From contig NC_041019.1 in NCBI RefSeq assembly GCF_004193775.1, positions 20,092,259 through 20,156,258 of the forward strand: a stretch of 64,000 nucleotides of DNA, read 5' to 3'. A program made the translations under genes and the position numbers. The notes beneath the pieces were generated by a model that was given only the letters and a program-made list of their open reading frames with translations, was not told the origin of the DNA and searched no databases. Every line of letters starts with the position of its first letter. Within the stretch, counting starts at the first letter, position 1. The DNA is from Glycine soja. Lineage: Eukaryota > Streptophyta > Magnoliopsida > Fabales > Fabaceae. Positions 23,881 through 35,959 of this stretch are shown piece after piece.

Positions 23881-25640
23881 ACAAGTTTCTAGCGTTGTTG
23901 CCAGGAAATATTTGTGGAATTTTGAATGAGTTTAATTTTGTTAAATCAAACAATTTTGTTTATAGAAATTATTTTATTATTTATTTAATTTTTTTTTATT
24001 TTTATTTTATTCTTTTATTTCTCGTTGCACTTGATCTTCTCCTCTGTTTTGTAGTGCATGCAAATCAGGTTCCAATATCCACCATTACAATTTGAACTTG
24101 ATATTGACAAGTTAATCCATAAACTTCGTACAGAGATTCGTGAAGAGAGAGAAATAGAAATGGTAGCTAATGAGGCTCAAACACTTATGGACTACCCCAC
24201 CCCTACCTTGAGGGAAACCAATACCATCTAACTGCTTGAGCTACCTATATATGTTGGAGAATAACATGTTTAGTGGTGCTACCCATGAAGATTCAATGTA
24301 GCACCTAAGGAAGTTCATCAAGTTGACCAACACGATGAGACAAAACCGTGTTCTGGCAGAATACATTAGACTTTATCCCTTTTCCTTCTCTCTTAGGCAC
24401 AAGACTAGTTGTGTTCATTGCCAAAGAATAATATCACTACATGGAACCAGTGCATAATTACCTTTTTAAAGAGATATTTCTTTCCCATGAAGATGGATTA
24501 GTACATTAGGGACATTGAGAACTTTGTGCAAAAGGAGTAAGAGAGCTTACTTGAAATTTGGGAAAGATTGGAAGAGATGATTAGAAGCTGCCAACATCAT
24601 GACTTTTCTCAACAAAGGTCAATTTACATTTTATTTGGTGGAGTATTTCACATAATATGACAAGTTTAGATGCTTCTTGTGGGGGTAACCTCATGTTAAA
24701 ACCCCATGTTGATGCCATTAGGATCATTGAAGATATGTGTTCTAACCCCTATCGCAACTCAGGGGATATGAGGATTATGAAGAGAGGCATCAACCAAGTG
24801 GAGAAAAATGATTCTCAAACTGAATTGGGAAAGCAGATGTAATCTCTAACATTGAAGATTGAGACACTCATGAGAGCTCAAGCTCAAGTCCTCATCACTA
24901 CATCTCCATTCCCAACCTAGGATAGATGTAGGATTATGCATTGGCCAAGAGAATACACTATTGATGACAAGCTAGCTACAACCATGGATGAGATCAACTT
25001 TGTTGGGGGAGGAAACATGTTTTATAATTAGTACCCCAACAATTTCAATCAAGGACAAGGCTTCAGACAGAATAAAGGAATGTATAGGTCTCAACCTATG
25101 CAAAATCAGAGGCCCGGACAAAAGGAGAAGACTACCCACTCTTCAAGAAACCATGCTTCAATATATGACCTAGAATGATCAAAGAATGAAGCAGATGGAG
25201 TCTCAACTGACCAACATACAATCTTTCTTGTCACAAAGGCAACTGGACAACCTCCCTTCACAACCTAAACCAAATCCTAAGAAGGAGGATGTCAATGTTG
25301 TGATGACTAGAAGCAAGAGGATTCAAGAGGACTTCGAGGAGAAGGAAGGTCTTTTCCAAAAGCTACAGATGACATCCTTACTGAGAAGAACCAAACACTT
25401 AAGAAAGTTGTGGTTCCTACTTATAGGAATCCAGAGCCAAAGAAGGAAGGGGATGAAAAGAAGGAGATACTGACATCTCCGTAGGTAAGTCTACCCTTTC
25501 CTCATAGAGTTATTAATGACTAGCAAGATGTGCAATTTAGAAAATTTCTTGAGGTTATGAGTAAAGTGCATATCAACCTCCCTTTTGTTGATAGTCTTAA
25601 ATTTGAGTTTTGTCAAGTTTGGAGGGAGAACTTTTTTTTA
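23880..25640 (+). pseudogene. Second Athila-like element: gag remnant, truncated in the protease lead-in
   Basis: After the primer site, gag-like text appears in broken frames: LRETNTI (about 24220), SLLEIWERLEEMIRSCQHHD (about 24550), a glutamine/arginine-rich segment (about 25000-25150), MKQMESQLTNIQSFLSQRQ (25186 onward), VVMTRSKRI and finally FRKFLEVMSKVHINLPFVDS (25530-25600). The last block is the segment that precedes protease, paralleling FLDIFKKLEITLPF in the other Athila-like copy. The homology stops near 25630, where a foldback element begins. Multiple stops; no pol. Confidence 0.75.
23886..23910 (+). other. Decayed primer-binding site of the second Athila-like element
   Basis: The words tagcgttgttgccaggaa correspond to the tggcgccgttgccggggaa primer site (tRNA-Asp type) found in plant Athila-like elements, with several substitutions, mostly C to T or G to A. 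It lies just after the LTR end and before gag, as expected. Confidence 0.6.
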
Positions 25641-25658
25641 GGAGGGGGGGAGGGGGAG

Positions 25659-26373
25659 TTTAATGTCACTTTTGGTCCATTATGTTTCATAGTTATTTTG
25701 CTTTGGTACATTAAGTTATAAAAATTATATTATGATCCTTTATGTTTTCGAAATGTATCATTTTGGTCCTTTTTTCAATTTTCCATTAGAAACGTCAGTA
25801 TTCTGTTAACTTTTAAATTTTAAGATGATTTAATATCACTTTTGTTTCATTATGTTTCACAGTTGTTTTACTTTGGTACATTATGTTTTAAAATTTTCAT
25901 TTTGATCATTTATATTTTCGAAATGTATCATTTTTGTCCTTTTTTTATTGTTGTCTCACCTAACGACAACAATTATCTCATCGTTGTTGCTGATAGCAGC
26001 ATGTTGACGAATGCGAAGAAGAAGACTGACAACACTCAATTGTGGATGAGGCGACACTATGTAAAGTTAATTATTCTGTTTCACAAATGTTTCAACACTA
26101 AAGTTTGGTCCATTGTGTTTTGCATATGTTTCACTTTAATGCATTAAGTTTTAAAAGTTTTTTTTCTGTTCCTTTGTGTTTTTTGAAAAATATCATTTTG
26201 GTCCTTTTTAAAATTTAAAAGTTAACCAACCCTAACGTTTTTAATGAAAAATTTAAAAAAAAAGACCAAAATGATATATTTCGAAAATATAAAGGATCAA
26301 AATAAAAATTTTAAAACTTTACGTATCAAAACAAAATATCTACCAAACAAATGAATCAAAAATAACATTAAGT
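25659..26373. mobile_element. Foldback element with long inverted ends and repeated arms
   Basis: The left end (taatgtcacttttggtccat) and right end (aatcaaaaataacattaa) are imperfect inverted repeats extending about 120 bp (left 25659-25790, right 26240-26373). The arm sequence also recurs in direct orientation at about 25835-25945 and 26095-26215. No transposase is encoded. This is a non-autonomous DNA element of MITE or foldback type; the parent family is unknown. I could not define a target-site duplication. Its right end is about 430 bp before the ALDH start codon. Confidence 0.7.
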
Positions 26374-26753
26374 TTTTTTCTTTTTATAATAAAAAATTTA
26401 AGTAGTTGGATTCCAAATTCCAAGGATTATCATGGACACAATAGACCTATAGACTTTTCGAGCACTTATAATTTATAAATGATATTTACAAATTAAAATC
26501 TTCACATTATATTAATCTTGTCATTTATAATAATAAGATTGTTTATAATAGTTAAAGTTTAATTTTGGACTTGATCACATCTACGGGATTAAATATAATT
26601 AGAGGATTAAATGTGTTAATAATTTTAAAGAAAATCAAAATTAAAATTAAAGATAAATAAAAAGACTAAAAATATAATTTTATCTAAAAAATAAATAAAT
26701 CATTCTTATCGCGTGGGCTGACAAACAGTAACACATGTTTGATCATGCGTTTT

Positions 26754-26760
26754 TATAAAA
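26754..26760 (+). promoter_or_regulatory. Probable TATA box of the ALDH gene
   Basis: The sequence tataaaa lies 41 to 47 bp before the ATG at 26801. This leaves a short 5' leader of roughly 10-15 nt if transcription starts about 30 bp downstream, so the true start may use another element; plausible but unproven. Confidence 0.4.
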
Positions 26761-26800
26761 TGGAAATGAGTTAGTGAAGAGAGAGAAGAGGAACACTGAC

Positions 26801-29800
26801 ATGGCTTCTTCACTCAGAATTTCAAGACTCATCTCTCGCTCCTTTTCTTCTACCTCCTTCTTTTCACGAGGTAGAGATGCATGTGTACTTTGAGATGGTG
26901 GTCTCATCATTTTCCTATGTTATAAAACAATAATTAAGTGATTTGTTTCTCTTTTTTGTTGATTTCCATTTTTTTTTCTTGAACCGATTTTTTTCTGGGT
27001 TTGGTTTCGTTGATGATTGCTTGAAATAAAAGGATGACCAATTGGAAAAAGGGTGGGATCCAGAAATTTTTTTGTGTACGGATTAGTTCATTCAATGCTT
27101 GGTAGCTGTCAACCACTACATGTCTGGTTGTCCTATGTTTTCTTAGTTGTACTTATAGATTCTCTCGTTTTTCACCTATTATTTTGTGTTTCTTGTTGAG
27201 TGTGACCATGTGAAAGCTATGTCTATGTAAATTAAACTCATGTTTGTATCACTTTGAAATTGATGTTTAATTGGGTATTTTGATTTGGACTTTTCACTGC
27301 CCTTTCAAGAATAATTAACTCTGTACATGGATCAAAATTAAAATAAATAAAAAACTTTCAGGTGGGAATGGTTTCCTTGGTTCAAGACACTGCAAATACA
27401 GCACTTCTTCTGCCATTGAAGAAGAACCCGTTAAACCATCAGTGCAAGTAGAACACACCCAACTCTTAATTGATGGAAAATTTGTAGATGCTGCTTCTGG
27501 TGAGTGTTTATTTATTTGTTTATTTTGTTAATCTTGTTTTGTTTTTGAATCCTTCGCCTTCACCCTTTTTGACATAAAGTTGAGTTTTGACTAAACAGAA
27601 AGATGGGGAAAAAAAAAGAAAGAAAAGAGAGGGATTTTTTTAAGGTTTCTTTTTTCTGGGTATCTTACTATTGGGATTCTTGGGGGATCAGGTAAAACTT
27701 TTCCAACTTTAGATCCTAGGACAGGTGAAGTAATTGCTCATGTTGCTGAGGGTCACTCTGAGGATGTTGATCGAGCAGTTGCAGCTGCACGAAAAGCATT
27801 TGATCATGGACCATGGCCTAAGATGACGGCTTATGTATTTGATCATAACCTCTCTATAATTTTACTTTTCCTGCTGTTCACAAAGATGTAAACTTTGGTC
27901 TCATGATTCTGAGTTGAAATCCCTTTTTTGCTTTCTTGTTACTATGATTTTATAGGAACGGCAAAGGATCTTGTTGCGTGCAGCTGATCTGCTTGAGAAG
28001 CATAATGATGAGCTTGCAGCACTTGAGACTTGGGATAATGGAAAGCCTTATGAACAAGCTGCTAAGATTGAAGTTCCAATGCTTGTTCGCCTGATTCGAT
28101 ACTATGCTGGTATGTGGGACACAAAGTGTGGAACTTTGAATATTCTTCTTTGTTTTGCAAAATTTTAGTGACACCTGTGTTTTCATGTTCCCCAGGTTGG
28201 GCAGATAAGATCCATGGTCTAACAGTTCCAGCTGATGGACCATATCATGTGCAAACATTGCATGAACCAATTGGTGTTGCCGGTCAGATCATTCCTTGGA
28301 ACTTCCCTCTTCTCATGTTTGCCTGGAAGGTTGGACCGGCATTGGCCTGTGGCAACACCATTGTTCTCAAAACAGCTGAGCAGACACCGTTATCTGCTTT
28401 ATATGCAGCAAAACTATTTCATGAGGTGTGTGATAGTGGTATAGACCAATCTTCATTTTGTTAGAAGCATGGTTTTTGTGGAGTTTAATTTACTCATGAA
28501 TATCTTCAATCCTCATCATTCCCAATTTGTAATCTGTCTGGCAGGCTGGACTTCCTGCTGGTGTTTTAAATGTAGTATCTGGCTTTGGTCCAACTGCTGG
28601 TGCTGCTCTTGCTAGCCACATGGAAGTTGACAAGGTACTAAAATATTTAGCATCTGCAGTAGTGGAGAAGTGTAGTGATTTTATTGTTGGCATGCAATAG
28701 TTTCTGTAAATTCTATGGCAATTAATTTCAGTTTCCTTATCTTGTGAAGAAGTTTGAATGTTTGATATGATCATTTTCATTCTAATGGATTATTAGACAT
28801 CTAGACTTGATAGTGTCTTAACAGCATGAATTTTTTACATTATCTCGCAGCTTGCTTTTACTGGTTCCACTGATACTGGGAAAGTTGTCCTTGAACTGGC
28901 AGCTAAAAGCAATCTTAAGCCTGTTACTTTGGAGCTTGGTGGGAAATCCCCCTTTATTGTGTGTGAAGATGCTGATGTAGATCAGGCTGTTGAGCTAGCC
29001 CATTTTGCTTTATTCTTTAATCAGGTATATAAACTATAAAGTATAGTGCTCTTGTTGTAAAACCATTAGATTCAGAAAATTTGATTGGTGTTGTTTGTGA
29101 CATTCAGGGACAATGTTGCTGTGCTGGGTCTCGAACATTTGTACATGAAAGTGTATACGATGAGTTTGTTGAGAAAGCAAAGGCTCGTGCTTTGAAGCGT
29201 GTTGTTGGTGATCCATTCAAGGGGGGAATAGAGCAAGGTCCTCAGGTAAATTGCAAAGAATCCTTTACATTGCATCCTCATGTTTGATCTTTGAGCTTTG
29301 TTTTCCAAAGTTGTCTGAGGATATAATATGTCGGTCAATTTGGCATTACGTCTGTGCTCTCATTAATTCAATGCTGATTGCTGATGACTGGAGATATGTT
29401 ACAACCCTTAATTCCTTATGAAGTTCTGGTTCTCGAGGCTTCACTATACTAAAATGCACAAAAAGAATGTCATATTGCTACTACTTTGACATTCCCATTT
29501 CTTAACGTATGATTCTTTTAAAATGTCTAAATACTCTGATTATTTCTTCTATGATCCAAACAATCAGATTGATTCAGATCAATTTGAGAAAATACTGAGG
29601 TACATCAGATCTGGTGTTGAAAGTGGGGCAACCCTTGAAACCGGAGGAGACAAGCTTGGCAACAAGGGCTTCTACATTCAACCTACAGTCTTCTCAAATG
29701 TTAAGGTATATCTTTTTAGTTTCATTTTTGCACTTTATCGAATGAGTCTGAAAAATGAAAATACAACTCCTAAAGAAGTGTTTTCTATTGAATTTGTAAC

Positions 29801-30235
29801 AATCACCAGGATGGCATGCTGATTGCAAGGGATGAGATCTTTGGTCCAGTCCAATCCATATTAAAATTCAAGTAAGAAAACAATGAGTCTTAATTACCTT
29901 GCTGAGAATGGTATTATACTATTATGTATGTGTGAACTAATTTTTGTGATGATGACCCCAGGGACCTTGGCGAGGTAGTTCAAAGAGCAAATAACACACG
30001 TTACGGGCTTGCGGCCGGAGTGTTCACAACGAACATGGACACTGCCTACACTTTGACGCGGGCACTGAGAGTTGGAACAGTGTGGATAAACTGCTTTGAC
30101 ACATTTGATGCTGCAATTCCCTTTGGAGGGTACAAGATGAGTGGTCAAGGCAGAGAAAAAGGAGAGTATAGTCTCAAAAACTACTTGCAAGTGAAGGCTG
30201 TTGTTAATCCCCTGAAAAACCCAGCATGGCTTTGA
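26801..30235 (+). CDS. ALDH2B: Mitochondrial aldehyde dehydrogenase, ALDH2B type, 11 exons, intact
   Basis: NAD-dependent oxidation of acetaldehyde and other aldehydes to acids, as a mitochondrial matrix tetramer (family knowledge). Exons: 26801-26870, 27362-27499, 27692-27834, 27956-28109, 28196-28425, 28545-28634, 28851-29024, 29108-29245, 29568-29705, 29810-29871, 29962-30235. The joined length is 1611 nt (536 aa plus TGA), normal for plant ALDH2B. All ten introns are GT-AG and no stop interrupts the frame. The first 24 residues ([20 protein letters not shown]...) are rich in Arg and Ser without acids, as in mitochondrial presequences. Catalytic residues are Asn204 in PWNFPL, Glu303 in LELGGKS and Cys337 in QCCCAGSR. 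Each is exactly 35 positions beyond human ALDH2 numbering, which supports the exon model. Gly motif FTGST is at 278-282. A cytosolic ALDH2C is less likely because of the presequence. A candidate poly(A) signal aataaa lies near 30299. Confidence 0.97.
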
Positions 30236-33200
30236 GCAAACACTAGCCTTCTTTGGATAATCAATAACTATCAGTGCCTCAATGATAATGATGATAAAAA
30301 TAAAATCCTGCTTTTTTTTTTTTTGGCGTTACACGAGTTATGAGTTATGACGTTGTTGATATTTTCCTGGTCTTCATCCTTTTATCTCTTTTGTCAATTT
30401 CTATTCCTTGCATTTGTATAAGTCAGAGTGACACACTTGTTACTCTTATGGTCTAAATTGAGTTTTTAATTATACGTGTTTGAATTGGATTATTTTAAAA
30501 TTATATTTTTTTTTGTAAGTTTTTTCAAACGCGATCTAATGGCTAATTGTTTGTAGAAAGTCCAAGATAAGGTCATTAAGGTGGTCTTTAGACTATAATG
30601 CACAAAATTCAAATTCACGGGGGAATAGGAGAAACTCCAGCGTTGACCCGATCATGAGAAATACAAAACCAGCGGCAGAAAATCAATATTGCCCATGATC
30701 CATCAAATAAAAATTAGCCTTTGTTAGATGCAAGTTGATCTAATAAATTTTTTAGAAGAAATGATAGCATCCCTCCAACAAACTTTTCTTAACTTATGGT
30801 TTTTTAGGTTTTATTTTTTATTTAATGAGTCTTATTCATTATTTTATAATTTTTAATAAAAAATTTAACAAATAAATGAGAATATATTAAGATGAATGTG
30901 TTAGAGAATTTATTGCTAATATCTCTCTATTTCAAGTATAATCTTCAGATTGAATATATGCTTAATTGTATCTTTTGTTCTTCAAAGTTTCACAATATTG
31001 ATTATGTTTGAAGATATTTTAATTAGTTTTTAATTTTTTTATTAGTTGAAAAACTTGTTTAGATTCAGTAAATAATTTTTTTTAATAATTTTCAGTACTT
31101 TTTAGTAGTATTGTATATTTTAAAATACTATCTTTTAGCCTTTGTATATTTTATTTTCTTTTTATTCTTAATATATTTATCAAATTATTTTGATTATTTT
31201 TTTAAAATAAATCATGATTTTTTATGTCATTTTACACTTTTCAATTATTTTAAAAATTATTCTCACCAAACACTTATAATTAATAACCTAACTTTTCAGT
31301 TTTAATTTTTTAATTAATTTTATCAAATATAATCATTATGAATTCTCTTTTCTTTTTTTCTTTTTACAAATTTTGTCCCTATGTAAAAAAATCACCGCAA
31401 TGTGATGATTTTTCCTTTAAATTGCCACAATTAAGAGAATTTTGTGATGATTTTCATTAGTTACGTAGATTTTTATGTGGGAGTAAAATTCGCAGTGTAT
31501 TGTAAATTGGGAGACAAATTTTGTGAAAAAAAAAATTGAGATGCAAAATTCACAACATTTTGAATCTTTAGAGGCAAAAATTGCAGTTAAACCTTAAATA
31601 TGTAATTGGAGAAAGAAAAAGGATGAGTGAGTCGGTCAATTTTTTTTTTTATATTTTTACTTTTAATCATTATTTATTTTCTTTTAAAATGCTATATGAA
31701 AATAATAAATTAAATAACTTTTATTAATTTTTTTGCAAACTTTAAAAATAAAATATAAAATAAGAGTATAATCCAATTTATATATATGTAATATTTTTTA
31801 CACATATTTAATAAAAATTTATCTGATTGTCATGTCATGTTAATCATTAATATAATGTGATGGTATATAAATTTTTAGTTTATGTTTGTATAAGAAACAA
31901 ATTGTATTTTTTTAATTATAGGTAAAAGTAAAAATAAAAATATTTAATGAAATGAATTTTTTTATTATCATGATATACGTGTAGAAAATTTATCAATTTG
32001 TAACTAATATTTGTTTAATAAAATTTGTCGTCTGAATTATTTTTTTATTTATAAAACTTGAATATGATATCTTATTTAAAGAAATTAAATTTAATATTAT
32101 TTAAACCAACAAAAGTGTTTAATGAAATTATTACATAACCTTATGATAACTTGTAAGGATAGAAATTATCTCTTAATTAATAGTACTTTATTTTCATGAA
32201 AAATTATTCTCATGATTTTGATTAAAGTTTCTTGCATTAAAAAAATAATTGTATCGAATGACAACCTTGACCATTAAACTTTTGAATTGAGATACTGATA
32301 TTTTCGTTGATATAAATAAACCTAACCAAACAGTAAGGTTAAGCTACTTAATAGAATAATATGATAATCAAATTTTGAAAATTCATACTAAGCCTTTAAG
32401 ATGATGATTTGACTTTTAAAGAATTTTCACTCGTCTTCAATTATCTTTAAAATCTTAAAACCCAAATAACTATAGTTATTTGATAACATAAAAATTTATA
32501 TTATTAATCATGTTTCAAAATTGTTAGCGTTATTGTTTCGTATTGGCCAAAATTTACAATAAAATAATAACAAAAAAGAAACCCAGTTGAAAGGGAAAAG
32601 CAACATCATCAAGTTCAACCACTATGGGCCCCACCGTGTCCTGCCAGTGCGACTGCCACGCGTCTGTGGTTGTCAACAAGATGCAAACGGAATGGATCAT
32701 CGACCTGCTTCCTGCAAAGTGCAAACTCTAGCTGTGATGTTATCACACTGCGGCTTGCCGCTTGCATCAATTCTTCATCATTGGGCGGTGGAGCGGTGTA
32801 CATCAAGTATCTTTTAATAAAAAAGTTGCTGCAACTTTTTTTTGCTTTTTTATTTTAGTTAAACTCAATTTTAGTATGTTAGAATGATGCTTGTTATGTT
32901 AAATATATTCTACAGATGATTTTTAAAACTGTAATATCAATTTGACTAATTTTTTTTGTCATATGCAAAGAAATGTTTTCGAGACGAAGAGAGGGACTAT
33001 GCTCTTCGCCCCGCAGGATCCCCGTATTCTCACGTATATAGAATATTTATAATATGTGTAACATAAATATAAGGGTTAATATAATATTTTATTAATAAAA
33101 AAAATATAAAATAAAATTATCATATATATAAGTAATATCTCACAAGTCACAAAGACACAAACATTATCCAAATTCTAAAACGTCGCATCAAACATTTAGA
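30236..33200. other. ALDH 3' flank and AT-rich intergenic DNA
   Basis: Apart from the probable ALDH 3' UTR at its left end, no gene is supported. Most is very AT-rich with many poly-T and poly-A runs. A GC-rich island at 32610-32790 is listed separately. Confidence 0.6.
32610..32790. other. GC-rich island of unknown nature in AT-rich DNA
   Basis: About 180 bp is clearly richer in G and C than the kilobases on either side and is open on both strands. The minus strand gives 63 codons at 32806-32615, including RSVITSQLEFALCRKQVDD. The plus strand from about 32623 gives a 35-codon frame starting MGPTVSCQCDCHAS. I recognise neither. It could be an exon scrap of a captured gene or a regulatory segment; it contains gggccccac, which resembles a TCP-factor site. 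Confidence 0.3.
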
Positions 33201-33649
33201 TTTCATTCCTTGACTTCTTTCTTCACCTTTGTTCCTTCTTCACTGCTTCACTTGGTTCCTTCTTCATTGTTTATTTCACCATTTCACACTGTCTTCATCC
33301 TCTTCACTTCTTTGCTTATTCACCGTTCGTTTCACCGTTCCTTTTTCACTATTCGTTTCAGTCGTGAACTCGCGGAAGCCTTTGTTGCACCTTTTTCTTC
33401 TTTGAGTCGCACCGTGCATTTTTAGGTTTCGCAACTTCGAATTGTTCTTCCTCTGTTGTATGTTCTTCCTTTGTTTTATTTATTTATTTCTGTTGTATTT
33501 TCAATTCTTTGTTCTGCTACTAGCTTATTGTGATGTTTTGGTTTGGCTGATTCATTGAGTTTAAAATTTATAATCTAACAATAAGAGTCTGATTTGTGCA
33601 TTTACAATTTTACATGACTCATATTTATAAATTTTGTTACTTGTTTGTT

Positions 33650-35831
33650 GTACAGAAAATGGGTATGCCTATTAATCCATCCGTTAATAGTATTGCTCTA
33701 TTAGAAACACAACAAGTTACTAATGACACACAAAACAATCCGGTGGAAGAAGCAAAAAATTCTCCAAATATAGAATAAGTTGAAGATGTTGAAAGAAGTC
33801 CAAATAAAAGAGGATTAACTTTCGCTGCTTGGACCCACTTCAAAAGAAAGAAAATAGAGGGAAAATAGAAAGCTATATGTAAATATTGTGAAACGAAACT
33901 TGGTGGTGATACAAGATCAGGTACGAAGCATTTGCACGACCACATTAGAACCTGTAAGCTTCGAACAGTGAGGGGCCCAAAGCAATCAATACTAAAAACT
34001 CTTCAACAATCATCATCTTCAGTAGAAGATAGAGGCGAATCTATTTTAGTAGGAAACTATACCTTTAATCAAGATGCTGCTAGGATGGAATTGACAAAGA
34101 TGATTATATTGCATAAATACCCTCTTGCTATGATTGATCACATTGGGTTTCGAAGGTTTTGTAATGCTGTTCAACCTTTGTTCAAAGTAATATCCCGTAA
34201 TACATTGAAGCTGGATATACTAAAGTTCTATGAAAGTGAAAGGGCCAAAACTATGAAGTTAATTCAAAAAAATTCAAGTCGCATAGCTATAACAACGGGC
34301 ATGTGGACTGCATTGAATCAAAACAAAGGCTATATGACTATTACAGCCTATTTCATTGATAACAATTGGAATTTGCAAAGTCGACTTATGAGGTAAATAA
34401 TCATTCACTTGAAAGTTTTATGATTTTAATTTTATATAATTGGTAATATGTGTAGTTATAGTAACATGTATTCATAGAACTTGGTTTTAAGATGAATAAT
34501 TATTTTATTTTAGGTTTATGTATATTCCTGCACCGCATACTGCTGAAGTTCTTGTAGAGATTATAATTGAACATTTTTTTTAATGAAATCTAGATAGAAA
34601 GGTATCTACAATAACTGTTGATAATTATAGTACTAATGATGCAATGATTCCTAAAATTCTTAGCAAGTTTGGACGTAGTTCATTTATTTTGGGAGGGACT
34701 TACTTACATATGCGGTGTTGTGCCCATATTTTAAACTTGATTGTGAAGGATGGAATGTCAATTATCAATGATTCCATTGAGAAGATTAGGGATAATGTTT
34801 CCTTTTGGGTTGGAACACCTAAGAGGGAAGAAAAATTTATTGAGGCTTGTGAACAATTGGAAATTCCTTATTCAAAGAAACTTAGGATGGATTGTAGAAC
34901 TAGATGGAATTCAACTTATTTAATGCTTGTTTCTGCATTGCCATATCTTGAAGTTTTCAAGCGTTTGACTCAACGAGAGCCTCAATATAAGTCATTGCCA
35001 AGTGATGATGATTGGAAAATGGCAACCGAGATTTGTGAGAAGTTGGAAATCTTTTATGAAGTTATTGAGTTATTTTCGGGTACACAACATCCAACTTCAA
35101 ATGTTTATTTTCCAAAAGTGTGTGAAATTTGAGTGGCTTTGAATGAATGAATTTTTTCTTCTAATAACACCATTCAAGGTATGACTGACAGTATGATTCC
35201 CAAGTTTGAGAAGTATTGGGGCATGATCAATGGGGTGATGGCAATAGGGGTTATTTTGGACCCTAGGTTGAAAATGAAGTTGCTAAATTATTTTTTCCCT
35301 CTCATGTATGGAAATGAAAGCACAAATCAATTGAATAAGGTGACAAAATTATTAGAAGATTTGGTTTCTGAATATCAATCTAGGGAAAAGAGGACTACTT
35401 CTATTTCCACTTCATCTTCAATAGTGCCTAGTTTGGATAATAATGGTGGAAAGGTTGATTGGAGTTCTGACTTTTTAAAATATGTTCAAGAAACTTCTTC
35501 TGGTGATTGTGTTAAATTTGAATTGGATTTATACTTGGAGGAGTCTGTATTGTTTAATAAATCAAATATTAGTAACTTTGACATTTTGGGATATTGGAAA
35601 AACATTGAAGTCAAGTATCCTACTTTGCAAAGGATTGCTAAAGACTTTCTAGCTATTCCAATCTCAACGGTTGCTTCAGAGTCTGCATTTAGCATTGGTG
35701 GACAATTTCTGACTCCACATCGTAGCAAATTAAATGAAGACACTGTTGAGGCATTGATGTGCTCTCAAGATTGGTTGCGTAATGAGATTGAAGCTAATAA
35801 ATTTAATTTTACTTGTAAATTTTTATTTTAA
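33650..35831 (+). pseudogene. hAT-family transposase pseudogene (BED zinc finger type)
   Basis: hAT transposases cut and paste DNA elements and start with a BED zinc finger. Here the frame starts near 33660 (MGMPINPSVNS). The BED finger lies at about 33830-33955 (CKYCETKLGGDTRSGTKHL, HIRTC). The central transposase part includes HKYPLAMIDHIGFRRF and CAHILNLIVKDGMS with CRTRWNSTYLML. The C-terminal dimerisation domain at 35570-35780 has DILGYWKN and FLAIPISTVASESAFSIGG. An intron at 34393-34513 (gtaaat...ttttag) restores RFMYIPAPHTAEV. Defects are stops near 33776 and 33866, two adjacent stops near 34581-34586, and stops near 35130 and 35148. Terminal inverted repeats were not found. Domestication is unlikely given the stops. 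Confidence 0.9.
34393..34513 (+). other. Intron of the hAT transposase
   Basis: The exon text ends in ATGAG, gtaaat follows, and ttttag precedes gtttatgtatattcctgc. Splicing restores Arg-Phe-Met-Tyr-Ile-Pro-Ala-Pro-His-Thr, which is continuous with hAT transposases. Confidence 0.75.
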
Positions 35832-35959
35832 GCAATTAATTTATTTTAATGATTGTATAATTGTGTCATTAGGTTCCTTAAAATCAAAGATGAAATTTTG
35901 CTCAATAATTGACGATGCAGACACAACAATGCCAACGGTATGAAAATTTTATTATATTA

